Assembly (NCBI GenBank): GCA_027081375.1
Contig: JALWKR010000079.1
Coordinates: forward strand, 1-6,296
Source: Persephonella sp.
GTDB taxonomy: Bacteria; Aquificota; Aquificia; Aquificales; Hydrogenothermaceae
Length of the DNA: 6,296 bases
Reading direction: 5' to 3'
Part shown: piece after piece, positions 1 through 6,296 of the stretch
Layout: every line of letters starts with the position of its first letter
How positions within the stretch are numbered: the first letter of the stretch is position 1
Position numbers and translations under genes: made by a program
Notes under the pieces: model-generated
What the model was told of the DNA's origin: nothing
Databases searched by the model: none
The model's input: only the letters and a program-made list of their open reading frames with translations

Positions 1-560
1 TGAGCAGACATAAAATAATCCCTTTCTGTGTCCTGTTCAATTTTTTCTAAAGGTTGTCCTGTATGCTCAGCAAGTTTTTCATTTAAATACTTCTTTAATC
101 TGAGAATTTCTCTAGCATGAATTTCTATATCTGTAGCCTGCCCCTGAAAACCACCTAAAGGCTGGTGGATCATAATTCTAGAGCTTGGAAGAGCATACCT
201 CTTTCCTTTTGTTCCTGCTGCTAGGAGAAAAGCTCCCATAGATGCAGCCTGTCCCATACAGATTGTACAGACATCTGGTTTTATATACTGCATTGTATCG
301 TATATAGCCAGTCCTGCTGTAACAACTCCACCAGGAGAGTTAATATACATATAAATATCTTTATCAGGATCTTCTGACTCTAGGAATAAAAGCTGAGCAA
401 CAACAAGGTTAGCTACATGGTCATCTATAGGAAATCCTAAAAGGATAATTCTATCTTTTAAAAGCCTTGAATATATATCGTAAGCTCTCTCTCCCCTTGG
501 AGTTTGCTCAATAACAATTGGAACAAGCTGGCTTACGATTCTATCTATATTTTTATCCAT
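1..560 (-). CDS. clpP: ATP-dependent Clp protease proteolytic subunit (partial, C-terminus off window)
   Basis: ClpP is the serine peptidase that forms a double-heptamer chamber in the cytosol and degrades proteins unfolded and fed in by ClpX or ClpA/ClpC ATPases. I translated 186 codons from an ATG at 560 to the window edge. The whole catalytic triad is visible by comparison with the E. coli protein: Ser107 in GQAASMGAF, His132 in MIHQPLGG and Asp181 in DTERDYF. The INSPGG oxyanion-loop region is at 73-78 and the [12 protein letters not shown] handle-helix segment at 140-151. Only about 10-20 C-terminal residues should be missing for a family that is usually 195-205 residues long. The start is supported by GGAGG at 566-570, 5 nt upstream. 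There is almost no N-terminal propeptide before the conserved [14 protein letters not shown] segment (residues 12-25). It lies 54 nt downstream of tig, the common tig-clpP order; clpX is often next but is outside the window. Identification is very secure. Confidence 0.98.
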   Translation of the reverse strand, partial: MDKNIDRIVSQLVPIVIEQTPRGERAYDIYSRLLKDRIILLGFPIDDHVANLVVAQLLFLESEDPDKDIYMYINSPGGVVTAGLAIYDTMQYIKPDVCTICMGQAASMGAFLLAAGTKGKRYALPSSRIMIHQPLGGFQGQATDIEIHAREILRLKKYLNEKLAEHTGQPLEKIEQDTERDYFMSA

Positions 561-614
561 AAAAGCCTCCATTAAAAATTTTTTGGGACAATTTAATCCT
601 TTTATAAAAATTTT

Positions 615-1973
615 CTATTCTTTTTTAGCCTCTTCTGTCTCCTGAGTTTCCTTTTTTTCCTGTGATTCTTCAACTACGTTTTCTTCCTTTTTACCGTACT
701 TTTCTTCGTACTCTTCTGGAGTTAGCTCTACTATATTAGCCTTTTCTTTTATTTTGTCTATGACTTTTCTTCTTAAAATGCTGTAAATAATGTTGTTTAT
801 CGTTCCCTGCTCTTCAAGATACTGTCTCATCTGCTCTGTGGTAGCACCGTAAGCTTTTGCTAGTTCTTCTATTTCTTTATTAATCTCTTCTTCAGTTACT
901 TCAATACCTTCTTTTTCTGCAATTTTATTTAAAACAAACATTACTCTTACATTCTTTATAGCTGTCTGTTCTAAACCTCTAGCTGCAGCTGCAAGCATTT
1001 CTTGATTTGGTTTTATTCCTATATTCTCAAGCTGTTTTGCATAGTCTTGCAGAAGATACTCAAGTTCAGCTTTGACTAAGGAAGATGGAACTTCAAAATC
1101 ATACTGCTGAGCAAGTTGGTCTATTATTTTTTGCTCTATCTCTCTATTTTTAGCTTCCTCTACTTTCTTTTGAAGGTCTTCTCTTATTTTTTGTTTTGCT
1201 TCCTCAACATTTTCACCAAGACCAACTTCTTTTACAAACTCGTCGTTAAATTCAGGAAGTATTTTCTTTTTAACTTCTAAGATTTTTACTTTTACTGTAG
1301 CTTTCCCAAACTCTTTTCCTTCGTCATCATAAAGAGGAACATTTTCTACTTCTATTTCATCTCCTACTTTTTTTCCTATAATCTCTTTTTCAATTTCTGG
1401 TCTAAGCTGATTTGCACCTACTATTACTTCAAAATCATCCTCCTCTTCTTCCCCTGAGTCTGCAATTATGTGGTAGTGAATTTTTATAAGATCTCCTTCT
1501 TCAACAGGTTTATCTTCAGGTTCATACTTTGCTCTTTGCTCAAGAAGTGTGTTTATTGCTTTTTCAACATCTTCATCTTTAACTTCATATTTTATTGAAG
1601 GAATTTCCATTCCTTCATATTCTTGAAGCTCAAATTCTGGAGCAACTTCAAAAGCAACTTTAAGCTTTAGTGTATCACCTTTAAGCTCTATATCTCCAAA
1701 AGTTATATCAGGAGAAACAGGAGAAAGATTTTTTTCCTGAAGAATATTTTTAAGTTCTTCTGAAACAAACTTCTTTGCTACTTCTTCTTTAATTACATCT
1801 TTGTATCTTGCTTTTATAACAGAAGCAGGTACATGTCCTTTTCTAAAACCTGGTATATTAACCTGCTTTGCTATTTCCTTTATAACCTGATTTGTTAGGT
1901 TCTTTATTTTTTCTCCTGACTCTTCTATAGTTAGAGTTCTAACTAATCCTTTTTCTTCAACAGTAACGCTCAT
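615..1973 (-). CDS. tig: trigger factor, ribosome-associated chaperone
   Basis: Trigger factor docks at the ribosomal exit tunnel (protein L23) and shields nascent chains; many homologues also have peptidyl-prolyl isomerase activity. This 452-residue protein has the three expected domains: N-terminal ribosome-binding domain (about 1-115) with signature GFRKGHVP at 42-49, an FKBP-like domain (about 155-237), and a helical substrate-cradling C-domain (about 240-415), entered through the conserved LPEFNDEFVKEVG segment at 239-251. The FKBP domain is odd: the usual FIPGFE active-site stretch reads LRPEIE (190-195), the glycine-rich flap before it is shortened, and an acidic run EEEEDD sits at 175-180, so isomerase activity may be weak or absent. 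The tail (about 419-452) is highly charged and probably disordered. The ATG start has AAGGAG at 1980-1985, 6 nt upstream. An extended -10 promoter precedes it, and clpP follows 54 nt downstream, probably on the same transcript. Confidence 0.97.
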   Translation of the reverse strand: MSVTVEEKGLVRTLTIEESGEKIKNLTNQVIKEIAKQVNIPGFRKGHVPASVIKARYKDVIKEEVAKKFVSEELKNILQEKNLSPVSPDITFGDIELKGDTLKLKVAFEVAPEFELQEYEGMEIPSIKYEVKDEDVEKAINTLLEQRAKYEPEDKPVEEGDLIKIHYHIIADSGEEEEDDFEVIVGANQLRPEIEKEIIGKKVGDEIEVENVPLYDDEGKEFGKATVKVKILEVKKKILPEFNDEFVKEVGLGENVEEAKQKIREDLQKKVEEAKNREIEQKIIDQLAQQYDFEVPSSLVKAELEYLLQDYAKQLENIGIKPNQEMLAAAARGLEQTAIKNVRVMFVLNKIAEKEGIEVTEEEINKEIEELAKAYGATTEQMRQYLEEQGTINNIIYSILRRKVIDKIKEKANIVELTPEEYEEKYGKKEENVVEESQEKKETQETEEAKKE

Positions 1974-2021
1974 TCCCTACTCCTTTTTGTGAATTTTTTA
2001 TTTCAAAAATAACAAACTTTT

Positions 2022-2030
2022 ATTATATCA
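2022..2030 (-). promoter_or_regulatory. candidate extended -10 promoter for tig-clpP
   Basis: On the minus strand this site reads TGATATAAT, a perfect TATAAT hexamer (2027 to 2022) with the TG of an extended -10 element one base upstream. It lies in the 111-nt gap between proS and tig. Transcription would start near 2014, giving a leader of about 40 nt that contains the tig ribosome binding site. I see no good TTGACA-like -35 at 16-18 nt, which fits an extended -10 promoter. The gap is very AT-rich, so a chance match is possible, but position and orientation are right. Confidence 0.55.
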
Positions 2031-2060
2031 AATTCAGGTATTATGTTATTGATTTTATAA

Positions 2061-2087
2061 GATAAAAGGGAGAAATCCCTCCCCTTA
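2061..2087 (-). terminator. candidate intrinsic terminator of proS
   Basis: On the minus strand, starting within the proS stop codon, AAGGGGAG can pair with CTCCCTT across a 6-nt loop GGATTT, with one bulged G; this gives about seven pairs, five of them G-C. A short T-rich tail, TTTTATCTT, follows and shares its first Ts with the stem. A shorter alternative pairing, AGGGA with TCCCT, is also possible. The stem is imperfect and the U-tract is interrupted, so termination may be partial. The position, between proS and the tig promoter candidate, is what would be expected. Confidence 0.45.
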
Positions 2088-3779
2088 AACTAATTTATCT
2101 AAGAGTTCATCTATTTTTTCTATTTCTATTTCTATCTTCTCATTGTTAGCTCTTTTTTGAAACTCTACTTTTCTATTTTTTACTCCTCTTCCAACTACAA
2201 TTCTATACGGTATACCTATAAGGTCTGCATCTTTAAATTTAGCTCCAGGAGACATATCTCTATCATCAAACAGTACTTCTATACCTTTAGACTTTGCTTT
2301 TTGGTATATATCTTCTGCAACGTCCATTACATTTTTATCTTTAGTATTTAATGCAAGTATTTGAAGCTTAAACGGAGCTATATTTTCAGGCCATATAATA
2401 CCGTTTTCATCGTGATTTTGCTCAACAGCTGCTGCCATAAGCCTGCTAACTCCTATACCATAACAACCCATTATTATAGGCTTTTCTCTTCCATCTTTAT
2501 CAACAAAGTATGCTTTCATTGCCTCAGAGTACTTTGTTCCAAGGAGGAAAATATGTCCTACTTCTAAACCTGTAGTTTCCTTTAATGGAGATTTACATAC
2601 AGGACAAGGGTCTCCTTCTCTAGCTGTTGAAAAATCTACAAACTCTACAGGTTCAAAATCCCTTGGTATATTTACATTTATATAGTGGTAATCTTTCTCA
2701 TTTGCTCCAACAACAAAGTTATGGAGATCTTTAACTGATATATCTGCATACACAGGAATATCAAGGCCTATAGGACCTACAAATCCTTCAACAATACCTA
2801 GTTTTTCTAATTCTTCTGAGGATGCTAGATGAGCATCTAAAACGTTAAAGTAATTAATAAGTTTTGTTTCATTTAATTCTCTATCTCCTCTTATTAAAAC
2901 AGCGATAGCTGAACCATCGTCTAGTATATAAACAAGCGTTTTTACAATCTTTTTAGGATCTACTCCTAAAAATTTTGCTACCTCTTCAACAGAGGATACT
3001 CCTGGAGTGTGAACCTTTTCTAAAGGCTTTGGTTCTTCTGGTGGAAGTTTATCTAACTCAAATTCATACTTTGCAGCTTCAACATTTGCAGCATATCCAC
3101 ACTTTTCACAGTAAACAATATGAGCCTCTCCATTTGCAGCTTTTACAACAAACTCATGAGAATACTTACCACCAATAGCTCCAACATCAGCTTCAACCAT
3201 GAGAAAATCAAGTCCTAGCTCAGAGAATATCTTGTGATATGTCTCTTTCATAATCTCATAGGACTTAACTGCCATTTCCTCTGATACATCAAAAGAGTAA
3301 GCATCTTTCATTAAAAATTCTCTTCCTCTTATAAGACCATATCTTGGTCTTGCTTCGTCTCTAAACTTTGTCTGTATCTGATAAAAGTTTTTAGGGAGGT
3401 CTTTGTACGAGCGGATATTTTTTCTAACAAGGTCTGTTATTGTTTCTTCGTGGGTTGGTCCTAAAGCAAACCATCTTCCTTTTCTATCCTGTATCCTAAA
3501 AAGCTCTTTTCCATAAACTTCCCATCTTCCTGTCTCCTGCCAGAGTTCTGAAGGGGTTAAAATTGGAAGAAGAACTTCTAAAGCCCCTGCCTCATCCATA
3601 TGTTTTCTTATAATATTTTCTATCTTTCTTAAAACTCTTAATCCAAGGGGAAGATACTCATATATTCCTGCTGCCAGCTTTCTTATATATCCTGCTCTTA
3701 ATAGATATATATGACTTGGGACTTCAGCTTCTGCTGGAGCTTCTTTCATAGTAGGTATAAAGTACTGAGATGCTCTCAA
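2085..3779 (-). CDS. proS: prolyl-tRNA synthetase (bacterial type, with editing insertion domain)
   Basis: This class II aminoacyl-tRNA synthetase charges tRNA-Pro with proline in the cytosol. The 564-residue length is typical of the bacterial form. Visible parts: the N-terminal segment RASQYFIPT (2-10), motif 1 around GALEVLLPILTP (65-76), GPTHEE at 107-112, motif 2 starting FRDEARPRYG (139-148) and running to KDAYSF (158-163), an INS editing domain (about 224-408) that should hydrolyse mischarged Ala-tRNA-Pro and carries the conserved lysine K280 in VKTLV, motif 3 GCYGIGVSRLMAA (438-450), and an anticodon-binding domain (about 465-564) with the FDDRD segment at 504-508. Two Cys pairs, C224/C227 and C392/C395, bracket the editing domain and could bind a metal; this is inference. 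The start is TTG, because the family-typical N-terminus begins there and GGAGG lies 6 nt upstream; the first in-frame ATG would remove ten conserved residues. It is divergent from hemB. Confidence 0.97.
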   Translation of the reverse strand: MRASQYFIPTMKEAPAEAEVPSHIYLLRAGYIRKLAAGIYEYLPLGLRVLRKIENIIRKHMDEAGALEVLLPILTPSELWQETGRWEVYGKELFRIQDRKGRWFALGPTHEETITDLVRKNIRSYKDLPKNFYQIQTKFRDEARPRYGLIRGREFLMKDAYSFDVSEEMAVKSYEIMKETYHKIFSELGLDFLMVEADVGAIGGKYSHEFVVKAANGEAHIVYCEKCGYAANVEAAKYEFELDKLPPEEPKPLEKVHTPGVSSVEEVAKFLGVDPKKIVKTLVYILDDGSAIAVLIRGDRELNETKLINYFNVLDAHLASSEELEKLGIVEGFVGPIGLDIPVYADISVKDLHNFVVGANEKDYHYINVNIPRDFEPVEFVDFSTAREGDPCPVCKSPLKETTGLEVGHIFLLGTKYSEAMKAYFVDKDGREKPIIMGCYGIGVSRLMAAAVEQNHDENGIIWPENIAPFKLQILALNTKDKNVMDVAEDIYQKAKSKGIEVLFDDRDMSPGAKFKDADLIGIPYRIVVGRGVKNRKVEFQKRANNEKIEIEIEKIDELLDKLV

Positions 3780-3785
3780 TGTTTT

Positions 3786-3790
3786 CCTCC
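3786..3790 (-). promoter_or_regulatory. ribosome binding site fixing the TTG start of proS
   Basis: The minus strand reads GGAGG here, followed by 6 nt (AAAACA) and the TTG codon at 3777-3779. No ATG or GTG in frame lies at a suitable distance. The strong Shine-Dalgarno match, together with family conservation of the residues from TTG onward, makes this start convincing. Confidence 0.8.
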
Positions 3791-3827
3791 GTATATTTAT
3801 TATTTTCAGGTATTTATTTTAAAGTGT

Positions 3828-3840
3828 TTTATATTAGAAT
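3828..3840. promoter_or_regulatory. candidate overlapping divergent -10 elements (hemB rightward, proS leftward)
   Basis: The 88-bp gap must hold promoters for both directions. On the plus strand TAGAAT at 3835-3840 matches TATAAT in five of six positions and would place a hemB transcript start near 3847, just ahead of its GAGGTG ribosome binding site at 3855-3860. On the minus strand TATAAA (3833 to 3828) also matches five of six and would start proS transcription near 3820. Neither has a convincing -35, and the region is so AT-rich that such matches are easy to find. If both are real, the two polymerases would compete for the same stretch. Confidence 0.3.
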
Positions 3841-3867
3841 AAAAACAAAAAATTGAGGTGAGACATC

Positions 3868-4848
3868 ATGGCTTTTCCTGTTCACAGACCAAGAAGATTA
3901 AGAAGAAATGAAAATATAAGAAGGCTTGTAAGGGAAACTAATTTATCTGTAGACGACTTTATTTATCCTTTATTTATAGAGGATGGAGAAAATATAAAGA
4001 TAGAAATTCCCTCAATGCCTGGGATTTATAGATACTCACTAGATAGAATAGATGAGGAACTTGATGAAGTTATAGAACTTGGAATTCCTGCAGTGCTTCT
4101 CTTTGGAATTCCTTCTCATAAAGATGCTGTAGGAAGTGATACGTGGAGTGAAGAAGGCATTATACAAAAAGCCATAAGACATATAAAAAAGAACTATCCT
4201 CAGCTATACGTCATAACAGATGTATGTTTCTGTGAATATACTGAGCATGGACATTGTGGAGTTTTACATGAACATGATGTAGATAATGACCTTACTTTAG
4301 AAAATACAAAAAAACAGGTTGTATCCCACGCAAAAGCTGGGGCTGATATGGTTGCCCCTTCTGGAATGATGGACGGAGTTGTTAAAGCTATTAGAGAAGC
4401 TTTAGATGAAGCAGGTTTTTCAAATATTCCTATTATGTCTTATTCAGCAAAATATGCATCAGCTTATTACGGACCTTTTAGAGACGCAGCTGAGTCCGCT
4501 CCTGCATTTGGAGATAGGAGAACATATCAGATGGATCCTGCAAATAGAAGGGAAGCTTTAAAAGAAGTTGCCCTTGATATAGAGGAAGGAGCAGATATTG
4601 TGATGGTAAAACCTGCTTTAGCGTATTTAGATATTATCAGTGATATAAGAAATAACTTTAACCTTCCTGTAGCTGCTTATAACGTAAGTGGAGAGTACTC
4701 AATGATAAAAGCAGCTGGGAAGTTAGGATGGATTGACGAAAAGAAAGTTATGATAGAAACACTAACATCTATAAAAAGGGCTGGTGCAGACATAATAATA
4801 ACGTATCATGCGAAAGAAGCAACTAAAATCTTAAAGGAGAACTGCTAA
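3868..4848 (+). CDS. hemB: porphobilinogen synthase (delta-aminolevulinic acid dehydratase)
   Basis: HemB condenses two molecules of 5-aminolevulinate to porphobilinogen, the first common step of heme, siroheme and cobalamin synthesis, as a cytosolic homo-octamer. The 326 residues form a complete TIM barrel with an N-terminal arm. The Schiff-base lysines are K195 (SYSAKYAS) and K248 ([10 protein letters not shown]). The metal site is the zinc type, with C120, C122 and C130 in [14 protein letters not shown], not the Asp-rich magnesium-only type. The conserved DPANRREA segment (223-230) lies in the region that carries an allosteric Mg ligand in Mg-stimulated enzymes; whether that applies here is inference. 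The ATG start has GAGGTG 7 nt upstream, and the N-terminal [12 protein letters not shown] matches the family. It is the first gene of a rightward block and its TAA stop shares one base with the next ATG. Confidence 0.98.
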   Translation: MAFPVHRPRRLRRNENIRRLVRETNLSVDDFIYPLFIEDGENIKIEIPSMPGIYRYSLDRIDEELDEVIELGIPAVLLFGIPSHKDAVGSDTWSEEGIIQKAIRHIKKNYPQLYVITDVCFCEYTEHGHCGVLHEHDVDNDLTLENTKKQVVSHAKAGADMVAPSGMMDGVVKAIREALDEAGFSNIPIMSYSAKYASAYYGPFRDAAESAPAFGDRRTYQMDPANRREALKEVALDIEEGADIVMVKPALAYLDIISDIRNNFNLPVAAYNVSGEYSMIKAAGKLGWIDEKKVMIETLTSIKRAGADIIITYHAKEATKILKENC

Positions 4849-5525
4849 TGAAACTGTATAAAATTTACGGTGTTGCCCTTACTGTTTTTGCCGTTTTTTC
4901 CCTTTCTTCTCATGTTTACCATTTAAAAAAAGAAAAAGAGCTTAACCAGATAATAGAAAAACAACAAAAGAAGATAGCACAGCTAGAAGAAGAAAAATCT
5001 TCTCTTATTGCATCTATTGAAAAGTTAGCTAATCAAAAAATTTCTTCTGCTAAAAAACGTTATCAAAGGAAAAACGTCTCTTATCACAAAAGATATATTT
5101 CTAGAAAGATACCCTACGGCCTTCCTTTAAAGGGAGTTATAACATCTAAATTTGGTTACAGACCTGATCCATTTACAGGAGTTATAAAGTTTCACTCAGG
5201 AATTGATATAAAAGCAACATATAAACAACCTGTTAGAGCAACTGCAGATGGAATAGTAAAGTTCTCAGGTTGGAAGAGGGGTTATGGAAAGGTTGTTATT
5301 ATAAAGCATAAAAACGGTTATGAAACATGGTATGCCCATCTTTCTTATAAAAGAGTTGGTAAAAATCAGCCTGTTAGAGCAGGACAGATTATAGGATATG
5401 CAGGAAGAACAGGAAGAACCACAGGTGTTCACCTTCACTACGAAATAAGAAAAAACGGCAAACCTGTAAATCCTTTAAGATATATATATGTAAAAGCTAA
5501 ATATACTCAGGAGAAGAAAAAATGA
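4848..5525 (+). CDS. membrane-anchored M23 (LytM/lysostaphin-type) metallopeptidase with coiled coil
   Basis: This 225-residue protein is probably a zinc-dependent endopeptidase that cuts peptide cross-links in peptidoglycan on the outer face of the inner membrane. It has a hydrophobic N-terminal segment (about 6-25, an anchor or uncleaved signal; no lipobox Cys), a charged coiled coil (about 26-65), a strongly basic linker (about 68-88) and a C-terminal M23 domain (about 90-213). The zinc ligands and catalytic histidines are intact: H116 and D120 in HSGID, H164 in WYAHLS, and H195 and H197 in VHLHYE. It therefore looks active, unlike degenerate activators such as EnvC or NlpD. No LysM domain is seen. 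AAGGAG lies at 4834-4839, inside the end of hemB. It overlaps hemB by 1 nt and the next gene by 4 nt, so translation is coupled. The exact physiological role (division, growth or recycling) cannot be read from the sequence. Confidence 0.9.
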   Translation: MKLYKIYGVALTVFAVFSLSSHVYHLKKEKELNQIIEKQQKKIAQLEEEKSSLIASIEKLANQKISSAKKRYQRKNVSYHKRYISRKIPYGLPLKGVITSKFGYRPDPFTGVIKFHSGIDIKATYKQPVRATADGIVKFSGWKRGYGKVVIIKHKNGYETWYAHLSYKRVGKNQPVRAGQIIGYAGRTGRTTGVHLHYEIRKNGKPVNPLRYIYVKAKYTQEKKK

Positions 5526-6034
5526 AAAGAATAGCTTTACTTCTAGAAGACCTTGTTGAAGACGTTGAGTTTATATATCCGTTATACAGGTTCAAAGAAG
5601 AGGGTTACATTGTTGATGTTCTTGCTCCACGAATTGGAGAGTTTGTAGGAAAAAAAGGAATGATATTTCATGCTTCTAAAAAGATAGACCCTGATAATAC
5701 TGATATGTATGAATGTGTTTTTATTCCTGGAGGTTATGCTCCTGATAGATTTAGAAGGGATAGAGAAACTTTAGAGTTTATTAGAAAGATGTACAACGAG
5801 GGAAAGATTGTAGCTGCAATATGTCACGGTCCATGGGCTTTAATCTCAGCAAAAATAATAAAAGGAAAAAGAGTTACAGGATTTTTCTCTATTAGAGATG
5901 ATATAGAAAATGCAGGGGCAATATACACAGGAAACCCTGTTGAGGTTGATGAAAATATCATAACTGGAACAGATCCTAAAGCAATGCCTGAAATGATGAA
6001 AATATTAACAGCAATGCTAAAAGAGAGAGGTTAA
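5522..6034 (+). CDS. DJ-1/PfpI family protein (putative cysteine protease, chaperone or deglycase)
   Basis: This complete 170-residue protein has the DJ-1/PfpI fold. The nucleophile elbow AICHGPWALISA (99-110) carries C101 and H102. A conserved acidic residue, probably E13 in LVEDVEFIYP, should sit near the cysteine. The PGGYAPDRFR segment (69-78) has D75 where Pyrococcus PfpI has Glu74, the triad residue contributed by a neighbouring subunit. As far as I recall, Asp is common here in bacterial relatives such as YhbO, so activity is not excluded. The family has been described as intracellular proteases, Hsp31-like chaperones and protein deglycases; the sequence does not decide between these. 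The ATG lies inside the stop of the upstream M23 gene (ATGA overlap), with AGGAG at 5509-5513, and a ROK kinase gene begins directly after its stop. A general protein or metabolite damage role under heat or oxidative stress is inference. Confidence 0.92.
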   Translation: MKRIALLLEDLVEDVEFIYPLYRFKEEGYIVDVLAPRIGEFVGKKGMIFHASKKIDPDNTDMYECVFIPGGYAPDRFRRDRETLEFIRKMYNEGKIVAAICHGPWALISAKIIKGKRVTGFFSIRDDIENAGAIYTGNPVEVDENIITGTDPKAMPEMMKILTAMLKERG

Positions 6035-6296
6035 ATGGCTTTTTTAGGAATAGACATAGGTGGAACATTTGTTAAATATGCGTATGAAGAAGGTAGCAAT
6101 GTAGAAACAGGTAAAATATTTGTAAAAGACATTGTAACTCAAGGAAAAAAAGACGAACTTTTAAAAGAAATTCAAAAAATAGTTGAGAAGTTTTCCCCAA
6201 AAGCTCTTGGAGTAGCAGTAGCAGGCTTAATAGACAAAAAAACTGGTTTAATCACTGCATCTCCAAATATAAAACCTTTAGAAAATCTAAATTTAA
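6035..6296 (+). CDS. ROK-family sugar kinase (glucokinase-like), N-terminal part only
   Basis: I translated 87 codons from the ATG at 6035, directly after the TAA of the PfpI-type gene, to the right window edge. The N-terminus FLGIDIGGTFVKYA (3-16) is the phosphate-1 ATP-binding motif of the ASKHA/ROK superfamily. The segment GVAVAGLIDKKTGLITASPN (59-78) matches the ROK pattern G-x-x-G-x-[VI]-D...G...PN. No N-terminal helix-turn-helix is present, so this is a kinase-type ROK protein, not a NagC/XylR-type repressor. The catalytic Asp, the sugar-binding ExGH motif and the Cys-rich zinc motif would lie beyond the window, so substrate (glucose, N-acetylglucosamine, N-acetylmannosamine or other) cannot be told. 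The Shine-Dalgarno GAGG at 6027-6030 is only 4 nt from the start, consistent with coupling to the gene before it. Confidence 0.88.
   Translation, partial: MAFLGIDIGGTFVKYAYEEGSNVETGKIFVKDIVTQGKKDELLKEIQKIVEKFSPKALGVAVAGLIDKKTGLITASPNIKPLENLNL

Noticed and set aside
561..614. Possible separate promoter or terminator between tig and clpP
   Set aside because: The 54-nt gap holds A/T runs including AAAATTTT words and a TATAAA-like hexamer, but no -35, no GC-rich hairpin and no clear signal beyond the clpP Shine-Dalgarno. Simple read-through from tig is the better explanation.
2157..2567. Two short plus-strand open frames (2157-2351 and 2361-2567) inside proS
   Set aside because: They lie antisense to strongly conserved proS coding sequence, have low-complexity Tyr/Ile/Phe-rich translations typical of reverse frames of AT-rich genes, and match no family I recognise.
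2975..3178. Plus-strand open frame rich in Leu, Gln and His inside the proS editing domain
   Set aside because: It is antisense to proS, and its composition is the mirror of Glu/Lys/Ala-rich coding on the other strand. I see no ribosome binding site or domain that supports it.
3780..3867. Possible T-box or other riboswitch leader for proS
   Set aside because: Synthetase genes often carry T-box leaders in Firmicutes, but the whole gap to hemB is 88 bp, too short for a T-box, and no T-box consensus or strong hairpin is visible.
5748..5750. Loss of the PfpI catalytic Glu (Asp75 in this protein) as a sign of inactivity
   Set aside because: Asp at this position is, as far as I recall, common in bacterial PfpI/YhbO-type proteins that are considered functional, so the change alone is not evidence for an inactive protein.
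1..6296. Search for CRISPR arrays, tRNA or rRNA genes, insertion sequences, toxin-antitoxin or defence genes
   Set aside because: The window is almost fully occupied by recognisable housekeeping genes. No repeated spacer pattern, tRNA-like cloverleaf, transposase, terminal inverted repeat or defence-family motif was seen on either strand.

Overview
The window looks like ordinary chromosomal core-genome sequence from a low-GC (roughly one third G+C), probably thermophilic bacterium. The proteins are very rich in Lys, Glu and Ile, and codons such as ATA, AGA and AGG are used freely. I suspect an Aquificota (Hydrogenothermaceae-like) genome, but this is inference from composition and protein style; no marker such as 16S rRNA is present.

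Layout: two divergent gene blocks meet at an 88-bp intergenic region (3780-3867). Leftward on the minus strand run proS (prolyl-tRNA synthetase), then tig (trigger factor), then clpP, which is cut off at its C-terminal end by the left window edge. A candidate terminator just after proS and a good extended -10 promoter before tig suggest that tig-clpP has its own promoter. Rightward on the plus strand run hemB (porphobilinogen synthase), a membrane-anchored M23/LytM metallopeptidase, a PfpI/DJ-1 family protein and the start of a ROK-family sugar kinase, cut off at the right edge. These four genes overlap or abut (1-nt overlap, 4-nt overlap, then directly adjacent), so they are almost certainly one translationally coupled transcript.

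How the genes work together: tig-clpP is the classical protein folding and degradation pair, acting on nascent chains at the ribosome and on damaged or tagged proteins. proS charges tRNA-Pro. hemB makes porphobilinogen for heme and other tetrapyrroles. The three genes after hemB (cell-wall hydrolase, stress-type amidotransferase-fold protein, sugar kinase) have no obvious biochemical link to heme synthesis; the tight packing resembles the mixed-function operons of compact genomes.

I found no RNA genes, CRISPR arrays, insertion sequences, phage genes or long repeats, and no gene group that looks like an undescribed system. The points most worth a second look are the degenerate peptidyl-prolyl isomerase motif of trigger factor, the TTG start of proS, two Cys pairs bracketing the editing domain of ProRS, and the compact divergent promoter region.
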